A DNA stretch of 64,000 nt, from assembly GCA_963715405.1 (NCBI GenBank), contig OY970239.1:868001-932000 (forward strand), read 5' to 3'. Below the pieces are notes generated by a model, which made no database searches, was not told where the DNA came from, and was given only the letters and a program-made list of their open reading frames with translations. The DNA comes from JALZKA01 sp963715405. Lineage in GTDB: Bacteria; Actinomycetota; Thermoleophilia; Solirubrobacterales; 70-9. Below, in pieces: positions 24,354-32,589 of the stretch; positions within the stretch are counted from its first letter, which is position 1, and the number at the start of each line of letters is the position of its first letter. A program made the position numbers and the translations under genes.

Positions 24354-25769
24354 TCAGCGCTCGCGCACGACCATCTTGAGCCCGCCCTCTGGGCTGAGGG
24401 TCGGCATCTGGCGGACGTGCATCGTCTCGCCGGGCACGACCTCGAGGCGGTAGCGCTGGAGGATGGCGGTCGCGATCGCTTTCACCTCGGTCTGCCCGAA
24501 GCGCTTGCCGATGCAGATCCGCGAGCCGCCGCCGAAGGGAACGTACGCGCCACGGGGGAGGGCGGTCTTGCGCTCGCGAGTGAACCGCTCGGGCACGAAC
24601 GCCTCGGGATCGGGAAACACCTGCGGCAGCCGGTGGCTCGCCCACGAGCAGTATTGGACATAGCTGCCCTTCTTTACGGTGTGGCCGGCGAACTCGAAGT
24701 CCTCCATTGCCCGCCTCGGGCCGACCCAGGCGGGCGGATACAGCCGAAGCGTCTCGTCCATCACCATTTCGAGCCGTGGCAGCTCACGCTCGAGCTCCAT
24801 CGCGCCGGGCACGGCACCCCCGAGCACCTCGTCTTGCTCCGCCACGAGCTTTGAGAGCTCGGCCGGGTGGCGGGCAAGCTCGTAGAGGAGGAACGAGACG
24901 GTGGATGTGGTGGTGTCGTGGCCGGCGAACATCAGCGTGATCGCCTGGTCGCGCACCTCCTGATCCGAGAGCTTCGAGCCGTCCTCGTCGGTCGCTTCGA
25001 GGAGCAGGCCGAGGATGTCGAAGGATTCGGGCCGAGGGTCGGCGCGTCGCCTCGTGATTTCTTCGAAGAGGATCTCGTCGAGAATCTTTCGCGAGCGGTG
25101 CATCTTCCGCCAGGGCGATCCAGGCCCGCGAAGGAGGCGATAGACGTAATCCGTGCCGTAGTAGGACAGCGCGCGCTCGAAATGCTCCGCAGCGGCCTCG
25201 CCGCGCCCCCGGTCGTCGGGGTCGAGGCCGAGGAGGGCGCGCATCGCAATCCGCATCGCCAGGTTCCGCGTCCACTGATAGACGTCGACGACCTGCCCCG
25301 GCCGCCAGCGGCTCAGCGCCGCGCCCGCCTCCTCGAACATGACCTCGACCGACGAGATGATGTGCTCGCGGTGAAAGGCAGGCATCATGATCCGCCGCGC
25401 GCGGTCGTGGTAGGCGCCGTCGATCGTGAGCAGGCCGTCGCCGAGCAGCGGGATCAGGTCGCCGAAGCTCGACTCGCGCCATTGGAACTTCTCGGGGTGC
25501 TGGACAGTGACGAACGTGTTCGCCTCCGGGCCGAGCATGAAGACCGACTGGGTGTGCAAGAGACGGACAGAGAAGATCGGGCCGTGCTCGCGCTCCAGGG
25601 GAAGGAGGATCGAGAGCGGGTCGTGCGCGAAGGTGAAGGTCCGCGCGAGGCTGAAGTTCCGCGGGCCGGGCGGGAACTCGCCGCGGGCCCTTCGCTGGAC
25701 CCAGATGTCGCCGAGGATCCGCCCGACCGGGTTCGCGCTTACGCGGCTTGGCGCGGGAGCCGTGCTCAC
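24354..25769 (-). CDS. Cytochrome P450
   Basis: 471 residues, full length. Visible P450 marks: the I-helix oxygen-activation motif MFAGHDTTTS, the K-helix ExxR in DETLRLYPP, the PERF motif in AFVPERFTRER, and the haem-binding loop PFGGGSRICIGKRFG with the thiolate Cys. The overall pattern resembles CYP110/CYP4-like class proteins acting on fatty acids or terpenoids. It is the first gene of a four-gene minus-strand operon, and its GTG start lies 13 bases past a perfect TetR-type palindrome. No ferredoxin gene is adjacent. Confidence 0.93.
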   Translation of the reverse strand: MSTAPAPSRVSANPVGRILGDIWVQRRARGEFPPGPRNFSLARTFTFAHDPLSILLPLEREHGPIFSVRLLHTQSVFMLGPEANTFVTVQHPEKFQWRESSFGDLIPLLGDGLLTIDGAYHDRARRIMMPAFHREHIISSVEVMFEEAGAALSRWRPGQVVDVYQWTRNLAMRIAMRALLGLDPDDRGRGEAAAEHFERALSYYGTDYVYRLLRGPGSPWRKMHRSRKILDEILFEEITRRRADPRPESFDILGLLLEATDEDGSKLSDQEVRDQAITLMFAGHDTTTSTVSFLLYELARHPAELSKLVAEQDEVLGGAVPGAMELERELPRLEMVMDETLRLYPPAWVGPRRAMEDFEFAGHTVKKGSYVQYCSWASHRLPQVFPDPEAFVPERFTRERKTALPRGAYVPFGGGSRICIGKRFGQTEVKAIATAILQRYRLEVVPGETMHVRQMPTLSPEGGLKMVVRER

Positions 25770-25782
25770 GAGCGCGATCGTA

Positions 25783-25800
25783 ACTGACCGAGCGGTCAGT
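25783..25800. promoter_or_regulatory. TetR-type operator upstream of P450 operon
   Basis: ACTGACCG-AG-CGGTCAGT has perfect 8-bp arms around a 2-bp centre. TGACCG/CGGTCA half-sites are common for actinobacterial TetR-family repressors. The site sits 13 bases before the P450 start, where binding would block transcription. The TetR gene in this window has a different palindrome at its own promoter, so the cognate regulator is probably encoded elsewhere. Confidence 0.7.
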
Positions 25801-25805
25801 AGAGG

Positions 25806-27491
25806 TTAGCCGCAGTGCGCGGGGGCCTGGGGCAGGGTTGGGTCAGAGTCGAGGGTTCCGCCGACCGGCGCCGCGAGCACCGCGGGCCCCCACCAGTTGC
25901 TCTCAGCGGACACGTCGTAGTTGAGGAGCGCCGCTCCCAGGACGCCGCCGTCGAGGCAGTTTCGGCCCGCGGAGCCAAGCGACCCGCCGCCGATGTCGAT
26001 GACGCTGTCGGCGGTCTCGCCGAGGTCCTCGAAGCTCGCGTTCGCGGGCGTCAGGGAAGACTGACCGTCGGCGTCGGCGAGCTCGGTGTCCTCAACGCTG
26101 ACCCGCAAGGTGTCGAGATCGGTCACGTTCCCCACGCGCAGGTTGTTCCCCCGGTTTCCGGTGAGCCGGCTGTCCTCAAGCGTCATGCGCAGGCTTCTCG
26201 TCGGCCCCGAGCCGTTGGCGACCGACGATCCGAACGTAAGCCCGTTGTTGGCGCAGTTTGTGAGCGTCACGTTCTGCGCCTTCAGCGTGACCACGTTCCC
26301 GGCGCCACCGCTCGCGCTCAAGAGGCAGTCCCCGTTGTTGCCGGGGATGATGAATGTGTTCCCGAAGCCGCTGCCGGCTGCCCCCGTCGAGCCGGTCGCA
26401 ACGACGTTGCGGAGGCTCATCCGCAAGGTGCTGTTCGTGCTCAGCGCAAGCTGCTCCAGCACGTCGCCGGGAGTCTCGGAGAAGGTGCTGTTGCGAACGC
26501 TCACCACCCCTTGAGGGCCGTCGCCCATGGACACGAACTCCAGCCCGTTCGCAGAGAAACCGCCGCGGCCCGCGGTGTGCTTGTACGTATTCCTGGTGAT
26601 CGCCGCACGGATCCTCGAGGGGCCAACGGGATTGATGAAGACTCCTTCCGAGTCGGCGCCCTCCGGTCCAACGCCGGCGTCCTCGTCGTTGCCGAGGCCA
26701 GACTGGCGGTTTCGGTCGAGCCGGGCCCACAGCCTCCCGCCCGGGCGGGCCTGCAAGCCGATCGCGAGCACGGACTCCATGTTCGGCCCCTGGCGCAGGT
26801 CGTAGACCCGATTGCCCCGGATCGCGGCGCGCATCCGCGACTCCTTGAAGGCGCGCACGTCGATCCCGTCTCCGCACTCGGAGTGGTGAACGCGGTTTCG
26901 CTTGATGACGATGCTCCGGGACCCCCGGTTGGCGTCGATCATGATCCCGGCCCAGCCGTTGTGAAGGCCTTCCCCGATCGGCACGCCGATGTCGGGAAGC
27001 GTGGTCGGCACGTTGAAGGGCGGGATGTGAAATCCCCGCGTACACGACGTGTTGTGCCCCGAGACGTCGTTGTTCGCGATGACGACGCCCCCGACGTTCC
27101 GCCCGTAGATCCCCCCGCGCGCTGCCGAGACGATGCGAAGGCCGCGCACCTTGGTGCGCGAGGCCAAGACGACGGCGTCGCCCTCGGCGTCCGAGATCCG
27201 CGGCCTCTTTACGCCGATCAGGCGCTGGGAGCGTTTGAGCCGGATGCCGCCTTCGAGGACCTGCTTCGACCGCCTGACCGCTATTCGGTCGCCCTCGGCC
27301 GAAGCCCGCTGTGCTGCGCGCAGCGTGCCGAAAGGGGCTTGGCGTGAGCCGTTGCCGTCGGCTCCGGCGCGGACGTGCCACGTGCGGACCGAATCCTGGC
27401 TTGATGCAACCGGTGGCCGAAGGCAAGAAAATCCGATGGACACGATCGCGAATGCGAGGAAGGCGGCCAAGGTTTTGACGGTTGCGCTCAC
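25806..27491 (-). CDS. Secreted right-handed beta-helix repeat protein
   Basis: 561 residues. A signal peptide (LAAFLAFAIVSIGFSC) and a DUF1565-like opening (GNGSRQAPFGTLRAAQRAS) lead into many beta-helix coils of the pectate-lyase/NosD type (VVIANNDVSGHNTSC, IVIKRNRVHHSECGDGIDV, LTLTNCANNGLTF-like rungs). The Cys after the signal (FSCLRPP) might be a lipobox, but it lacks the usual small residues before it. No catalytic residues can be assigned, so it may bind or cleave polysaccharide. The gene is divergent from the cyclic-nucleotide-binding gene. Confidence 0.75.
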   Translation of the reverse strand: MSATVKTLAAFLAFAIVSIGFSCLRPPVASSQDSVRTWHVRAGADGNGSRQAPFGTLRAAQRASAEGDRIAVRRSKQVLEGGIRLKRSQRLIGVKRPRISDAEGDAVVLASRTKVRGLRIVSAARGGIYGRNVGGVVIANNDVSGHNTSCTRGFHIPPFNVPTTLPDIGVPIGEGLHNGWAGIMIDANRGSRSIVIKRNRVHHSECGDGIDVRAFKESRMRAAIRGNRVYDLRQGPNMESVLAIGLQARPGGRLWARLDRNRQSGLGNDEDAGVGPEGADSEGVFINPVGPSRIRAAITRNTYKHTAGRGGFSANGLEFVSMGDGPQGVVSVRNSTFSETPGDVLEQLALSTNSTLRMSLRNVVATGSTGAAGSGFGNTFIIPGNNGDCLLSASGGAGNVVTLKAQNVTLTNCANNGLTFGSSVANGSGPTRSLRMTLEDSRLTGNRGNNLRVGNVTDLDTLRVSVEDTELADADGQSSLTPANASFEDLGETADSVIDIGGGSLGSAGRNCLDGGVLGAALLNYDVSAESNWWGPAVLAAPVGGTLDSDPTLPQAPAHCG

Positions 27492-27603
27492 GGGTGGCAG
27501 AAGTATGGGGCAGCCGGCCGCCCCCCAGGCGCTGGTTGCGGCCCGCTTCTTTCACGCGGATCGGTTAGGTTGCGAGCAACCGACCCTTCCACGGAGGCAT
27601 CCC

Positions 27604-27990
27604 TTGGACGTAAGCACACTCAAGCGAATCCCGCTTTTCTCGGAAGTTCCCGACGACGCTCTCCAGAAGATCGCGCCGTTCGCGACCTCCGAGGAATGGC
27701 CCGAGGGCAAGGAGATCGTGAAGGAAGGCGGCTTCTCCAACCACTTCTACGCGATCGAGGAGGGCTCGGCCAAGGTCGAGCGCGGAGGTGAGCACATCGC
27801 CGATCTCGGAGAGGGCGATATTTTCGGCGAGCAGGGGCTGCTCGAGCACTCCGAGCGATCGGCGACCGTGACGTCGACCTCGGACATCCGCCTGATCAAG
27901 ATCGAGCACTGGGAGCTCTCGCGGATGAAGAAAGCGATGCCCGATGCCTACGAGGACCTTCTGAAGAAGGTCGAGGAGAGAAGCTCGTAG
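27604..27990 (+). CDS. Cyclic nucleotide-binding domain protein
   Basis: About 128 residues, a single cNMP-binding beta-barrel: LKRIPLFSEVPDDALQKIAP, then GDIFGEQGLLEHSERSATV with the FGE...RxA phosphate-binding cassette. There is no DNA-binding domain. The TTG at 27604 is preceded at the right distance by GGAGG (27593-27598 region), and the protein family begins at this point, so it is preferred to upstream codons. It may serve as a small sensor or adaptor; the AarF kinase gene starts 41 bases later. Confidence 0.8.
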   Translation: MDVSTLKRIPLFSEVPDDALQKIAPFATSEEWPEGKEIVKEGGFSNHFYAIEEGSAKVERGGEHIADLGEGDIFGEQGLLEHSERSATVTSTSDIRLIKIEHWELSRMKKAMPDAYEDLLKKVEERSS

Positions 27991-28031
27991 CCGACGAGGT
28001 AAGGGGGTCCCGGCTTCGCCGCGCGGTCACG

Positions 28032-29348
28032 ATGACCGGGGCGGCAGCGGGGGTTGCGGCGCGGACGGTTGGCGGGCGCGCCGTAGCGAATCGCAGCGGC
28101 TCCGAGAAGCGCCGGGAGGCCGCGAACCGCCAGCAGATCAAAGCCGCTCACCAGCTCGTGAAGGTCCTCGGCGGCATGCGAGGCGCCGCGATGAAGGTGG
28201 GGCAGACGCTCTCGGCCGTCGACCTCGGCCTGGTTCCCGAGGAGCTCCGGCCCGAGATGCAGGAGATCCTCGCCGAATTGCAGCACTCGGCGAAGCCGGT
28301 GTCGTTTGACGCGATCCGCAAGGTCGCAGAAGCCGACCTGGGCCGGCCGCTTGCGAAGGTGTTTGCCGACGTCGATCCCGAGCCGATCGCCGCGGCATCC
28401 ATCGGGCAGGTCCACCGCGCGACCCTTCCCGACGGCCGCGACGTCGCGATCAAGGTTCAGTACCCGGGCATCGCCGAGGCGATCCAGTCCGACATGAAGA
28501 ACGTGCGGCTCGGTCTGAAACTCCTGAACGTGATCGCGCCGGGAATCGACACCGCCGCGATCGCGGACGAGCTCCGCGAGCGAATCGCCGAGGAGCTCGA
28601 CTACGAGCTGGAGGCGCAGAATCAGCGCGCGATGTCTCGTGCCTACCGCGATCACCCCTTCGTACACGTGCCGGACGCGATCACGGACGTCAGCCGCGAG
28701 CGCGTGATCGTCTCCGAGTACGCCGAGGGCAAGCGCTTCGCTGAAGCGAAGAATGCGACTCAAGCCGAGCGGAACCGCATGGGCGAGATCCTCGTCCGCT
28801 TCTACGTGAACGGCCCGCTTCGGCATCGCCTGCTGAACGGCGACCCGCATCCGGGCAACTCCCTCTTCATGGCGGATGGCCGGGTCGCCTTCCTTGACTT
28901 CGGTTTTTTCAAGCGCATGTCGTCCCGCGAGGTCGCCAGCCTCGTGACGACGACTAGAGCCACCCACGAGCGGGACGCCCAGGCGCTCCTGGCCGAGCTC
29001 GTGTCCCTGGGAGCACTCGAGCCGAATCCCGCTCTGGCCGAGCCGTTCCTGGAGGCCTACGAGACGATCTTCGGCTGGATCTTCGTCGACGAGCCGCTCG
29101 CTGTCGACGGGACGAGGACCGGGGAGATGATGCGTAGCTACATGCAGCTCCGAGGCACCGAGGGGTTCGAGTCGCTCACCCTCCCGGCCGAGCACCTCGT
29201 CCTGATGCGCGCCGTGATGCTCTTGATCGGGCTGCTGGGTCAACTCGAGGCCGAGAATCGCTGGCTCGATATGACGAAGGAGTGGCTCTACGGCGACGAG
29301 CCGACGACTGAGCTTGGGCTCGCCGAGGCGGCTTGGCTTCAGGGCTGA
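28032..29348 (+). CDS. ABC1/AarF (UbiB-type) atypical kinase, copy 1
   Basis: 438 residues with the UbiB-family hallmarks: AMKVGQTLSAVD (KxGQ motif), AAASIGQVHRAT (Ala-rich nucleotide loop), VAIKVQYPG (invariant Lys), EELDYELEAQN, NGDPHPGN and VAFLDFGFFK. Members are ATPases/kinase-like proteins supporting isoprenoid-lipid metabolism. It may start slightly upstream but no better codon is visible. It is close in sequence to a second copy at 45.8-47.2 kb. It follows a cyclic-nucleotide-binding gene and precedes the CocE-like gene by 22 bases, so all may be one transcript. Confidence 0.9.
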   Translation: MTGAAAGVAARTVGGRAVANRSGSEKRREAANRQQIKAAHQLVKVLGGMRGAAMKVGQTLSAVDLGLVPEELRPEMQEILAELQHSAKPVSFDAIRKVAEADLGRPLAKVFADVDPEPIAAASIGQVHRATLPDGRDVAIKVQYPGIAEAIQSDMKNVRLGLKLLNVIAPGIDTAAIADELRERIAEELDYELEAQNQRAMSRAYRDHPFVHVPDAITDVSRERVIVSEYAEGKRFAEAKNATQAERNRMGEILVRFYVNGPLRHRLLNGDPHPGNSLFMADGRVAFLDFGFFKRMSSREVASLVTTTRATHERDAQALLAELVSLGALEPNPALAEPFLEAYETIFGWIFVDEPLAVDGTRTGEMMRSYMQLRGTEGFESLTLPAEHLVLMRAVMLLIGLLGQLEAENRWLDMTKEWLYGDEPTTELGLAEAAWLQG

Positions 29349-29370
29349 AGGCGATAGCTTTCAAAGCCTG

Positions 29371-31110
29371 ATGCACCATGCCGCAGGCGGCTGTTCGCGG
29401 ATGGGGGTTCTGGTTCTCGCCACATTGACCCTCGGCTTGGGCGTGCCCTCAGCCGCTACCGCCGAGCAGGTCACGGAAGAGTTCGAGTTCGAGGCCTCCG
29501 ACGGGGTCAAGCTCTACGGGACGGTATCCGGCGAAGCGCCACTCGAACCCCGCCCTCTCGTCGTCGAGTACAGCCCGTATGGGCTGGGACCCGGCGGTCC
29601 CCCGACCGGACCGGCCTTCAACTACGTCCAGGTCCATGCACGTGGAACCGGCCGCAGCGGAGGCGCTTGGGACATCATGGGCCCGCGCGAGCAGAAGGAC
29701 GTTGTTGAGAGCTTGCGATGGTTGTGTGACCAGCCCTGGAGCTCCGGCCGGATCGGCCTCTACGGCTTCTCGGCGAGCGCGATCGCCGCCTATTACGCGA
29801 TGCGCCGGCCCCGGCTCCCGTGTGTCAAGGCCGCGGCGCTCCTCGCCGGAACGAGCTCGACCTATCGCGACCTGATCTTCATCGGCGGCATGCCGAACCT
29901 GGTACCGGCAACAGTCGTCGTCACCGCCATCGGCAGCGCGTTCTTGTCCAACCTCCCGGGTCGCTTCGGCGACGAGCCCCAGACGGTGACCGAGTCTCCC
30001 GGAGGGGTGGTGACCGCCATGGAGGCGTTCCTCCGGCATCAGACGCAGGACGCCTTCTGGCGCGAGCGGGAGTTCCCCGGCCCGAATGGGCCACCGGACA
30101 TTCCGATCCTCGCGGCAACAGGCTTCTACGACGTCGAGTCGCGAGGGCCGTTCGAGACCTTCAAGACGGCAAGGCGAAGCGGGAGCCACTTGCTCGTGAT
30201 CGGCGCACATGATGGAGCCGCAGGCGGGACAGGTGGCGCCTTCCCCCAGTTCCAGCGCTGGTTCGAGCGGTACCTCCTCGGCGTCCGGAACGGCATCGAC
30301 GAGGAACCGCGGGTCCAGCTCTACGCCGGCCACGGCAGCCACGAAGAGCTGACCGGAGGGCAGTGGACGAAGGTGGACGCCCGGAACTGGCCCGTGCCCG
30401 GGACGGATTGGCGGACCCTCCACCTCGACGCCGAGCCGAGCGGCTCTGCGACTTCGCTGAACGACGGCTCGCTTGCGATCAGAGGACCGGCGGCCACCGT
30501 GACTCAGTCTGCCCCGACCGTCCCCAGCAACACCTTCGCGACCGACCCGTACACCACCGCCACCGTGACTTCGACCCAGTCGACGAACCTGACCGAAGCG
30601 ACGTCGCTCACATACACGACGCCGCAGCTCTCAGACCCCGTGATGTCGGTCGGTCCAGCCGCGCTCAAGGTCCGGCTCTCCAGCACGTCACCCGAGACTG
30701 ACATCGTGGCCGTCCTCTCCGACGTGCGACCCGATGGCCAGAGCTACCCCGTCGCGGCTGGCAGGCTGCGATCCACCTTCACGAAGCTCGATCGCTCCCG
30801 ATCCGTCAACGACCCCCAGACCGGCAAGATCGTCCAGCCCTACAACGACCTTTCCGAGAAGCAGGCTGTCCTCCCCGGCACGCCGAAGACCTATCAGGTG
30901 GAGTTCTGGCCGATCGGCAACCGCTTCGAGACGGGCCATCGAATCCGGCTGACGCTGGCGGGCACCCCGGCGAGCTTCGCGCCGTCCGTGCCCGCGCTCA
31001 ACTCGATCGCCGTGGGGGGGCAGCGCGGCGCGCGGCTTCAGCTCCCCGTCCTGCCGGGCTCCGACCTTTGCACTGCGCTGGGCGCCCGGCCATGCCCAGC
31101 GGGCCGATGA
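29371..31110 (+). CDS. Secreted CocE/NonD-family hydrolase
   Basis: About 579 residues. A signal peptide (MGVLVLATLTLGLGVPSAATA) is preceded by ten residues if the ATG at 29371 is used; the ATG at 29401 is an alternative. The alpha/beta hydrolase domain has VQVHARGTGRSGGAWD and nucleophile motif YGFSASAIAAYY (G-F-S-x-S rather than GxSxG). The His is probably in VIGAHDGAAG. The C-terminal jelly-roll resembles X-Pro dipeptidyl-peptidase C-domains (VEFWPIGNRFETGHRIRL). These act on esters or acyl-peptides. Its stop overlaps the next start (ATGA). Confidence 0.78.
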   Translation: MHHAAGGCSRMGVLVLATLTLGLGVPSAATAEQVTEEFEFEASDGVKLYGTVSGEAPLEPRPLVVEYSPYGLGPGGPPTGPAFNYVQVHARGTGRSGGAWDIMGPREQKDVVESLRWLCDQPWSSGRIGLYGFSASAIAAYYAMRRPRLPCVKAAALLAGTSSTYRDLIFIGGMPNLVPATVVVTAIGSAFLSNLPGRFGDEPQTVTESPGGVVTAMEAFLRHQTQDAFWREREFPGPNGPPDIPILAATGFYDVESRGPFETFKTARRSGSHLLVIGAHDGAAGGTGGAFPQFQRWFERYLLGVRNGIDEEPRVQLYAGHGSHEELTGGQWTKVDARNWPVPGTDWRTLHLDAEPSGSATSLNDGSLAIRGPAATVTQSAPTVPSNTFATDPYTTATVTSTQSTNLTEATSLTYTTPQLSDPVMSVGPAALKVRLSSTSPETDIVAVLSDVRPDGQSYPVAAGRLRSTFTKLDRSRSVNDPQTGKIVQPYNDLSEKQAVLPGTPKTYQVEFWPIGNRFETGHRIRLTLAGTPASFAPSVPALNSIAVGGQRGARLQLPVLPGSDLCTALGARPCPAGR

Positions 31111-31715
31111 GCCCACGGATCGAACCGGGCACCCCCCGCGAGATCGGTCGCGTTAACGCTGGGATCACCCGCGTCCTGGGCGCTGCCACGGGTGGTCCGC
31201 CGCCGAACCTCTTCACGACCCTCGCGCGCCACCGCAGCATCTTTCGCAAGTGGCTGCGGTTCGCGGGAGCGCTGATGCCCGGAGGCCGGCTCCCTCGCGA
31301 CGAGTCGGAGCTCGTGATCCTGCGAGTCGCGCACAACACCGATTGCGAATACGAGTGGCGCCATCATGAGCGGCTCGGCGCTCTTGCCGGGCTCGCCCCG
31401 GAGGAGATCGAGCAGGTGAGGAGCGGGCCTGACGCCGGCTGGTCCCCGCGCCGAGCGGTTCTTCTGCGGGCGACCGACGAGCTCCACCGCGACCGGCGCA
31501 TCACCGAGAGAACGTGGAACGAGCTTCGCCCGCTCCTCTCCGACGAGGAGCTGATCGAGCTCTGCCTTCTGGTCGGCCACTACGAGATGCTGGCGATGAC
31601 CCTCAACTCGCTCCAGGTCGAGCCGGACGAGCCGCCGACGGGTAAGCCTACGCCCGCAATGCGGGTCGCGCAATCGCTCGCAAGCCGCCAGACCACAAAG
31701 ACAGGAGCATCATGA
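31107..31715 (+). CDS. Carboxymuconolactone decarboxylase-like (AhpD fold) protein
   Basis: About 202 residues from the ATG at 31107, which overlaps the preceding stop by four bases. The signature region reads ELVILRVAHNTDCEYEWRHH; the family norm is a CxxC-type pair before the His, and here the second Cys is replaced. It is therefore closer to the gamma-carboxymuconolactone decarboxylase branch than to peroxidase-type AhpD. The C-terminal part is ELIELCLLVGHYEMLAMTLN. It overlaps the SDR gene by four bases. Confidence 0.82.
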   Translation: MSPRIEPGTPREIGRVNAGITRVLGAATGGPPPNLFTTLARHRSIFRKWLRFAGALMPGGRLPRDESELVILRVAHNTDCEYEWRHHERLGALAGLAPEEIEQVRSGPDAGWSPRRAVLLRATDELHRDRRITERTWNELRPLLSDEELIELCLLVGHYEMLAMTLNSLQVEPDEPPTGKPTPAMRVAQSLASRQTTKTGAS

Positions 31716-32569
31716 GCGAACTTCAGGGCAAGCGTGTCGTCATCACTGGCGCGGCCCGCGGAATCGGCGCCCTGACCGCGCGCCGCCTTCACGAGAGGGG
31801 GGCGAAAGTGGCGCTTTTGGGTCTCGAGCCGGATCTGCTCTCAGAGACGGCGGCAGCCTGCGGGGAGGCGCCGTGGTTTGAGTGCGACGTCGCCGTTCGC
31901 CAGCAGGTGGACGAGTCGGTGGCGGCTGCGGTCGAGCGGCTCGAAGGCCTCGACGTCGCGATCGCAAACGCAGGGATCGGGGCGCAGATGACCCTGATCG
32001 ACGGTGACGCCGAGATCTGGGACAAGACGCTTGCGGTGAACTTGGCCGGGACTTTTAACCTCGTGCGCGCGGCCGGGCCGCACGTGGCACATCCCGGCGG
32101 CTACTTCCTCCTCACCGCGTCGCTTGCCGCCGCGCTGCACCTGCCACTGATGTCCGCCTACTGCGCTTCGAAGGCGGCGGTCGAGTCGCTGGGCGATTCG
32201 CTCCGGATCGAGCTGCGCCCCTCCGGCGCGAAGGTCGGGGTCGCCTACTACGCCGAGCTCGCGACGGATATGACATCGCGCGGCTTCGCGACGAAGGCGG
32301 CGGAGCGGATGCCGCTCGGCGGTCACGGCCACCTGCCCGTAGCCCCGGTGGAGCCCGCCATCGACGCGCTCGAGCGTGGAATCATCCGGCGCTCCCGCCG
32401 CATCGTCTCGCCGCGCTGGGTCGGAGCCCTCCTGCCGTTCCGGGAGATAGTGCAGCGCGTGGTCGAGTTGGAGGCAAGACGCGGGCTTGCCAAGACGCTT
32501 GAGATCGCTCGCTCGGAGCACGCGAAGCTCACCACCGAACAGCCTGACGAGCAACTTTCCCCGCAATAG
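31712..32569 (+). CDS. Short-chain dehydrogenase/reductase
   Basis: 285 residues, classical SDR: cofactor motif VVITGAARGIGALTA, NAG in AIANAGIGAQM, catalytic Ser in LLTASLAAALH and YxxxK in SAYCASKAAVES. The C-terminal extension (about 40 residues, PFREIVQRVVELEARRG) is of the kind found in lipid- or steroid-metabolising SDRs. It probably acts with the adjacent FAD monooxygenase, hydrolase and CMD-like protein on one catabolic substrate. Coenzyme preference cannot be set with confidence. Confidence 0.9.
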   Translation: MSELQGKRVVITGAARGIGALTARRLHERGAKVALLGLEPDLLSETAAACGEAPWFECDVAVRQQVDESVAAAVERLEGLDVAIANAGIGAQMTLIDGDAEIWDKTLAVNLAGTFNLVRAAGPHVAHPGGYFLLTASLAAALHLPLMSAYCASKAAVESLGDSLRIELRPSGAKVGVAYYAELATDMTSRGFATKAAERMPLGGHGHLPVAPVEPAIDALERGIIRRSRRIVSPRWVGALLPFREIVQRVVELEARRGLAKTLEIARSEHAKLTTEQPDEQLSPQ

Positions 32570-32589
32570 GTCTGCGTCGTGCCGGGCCG

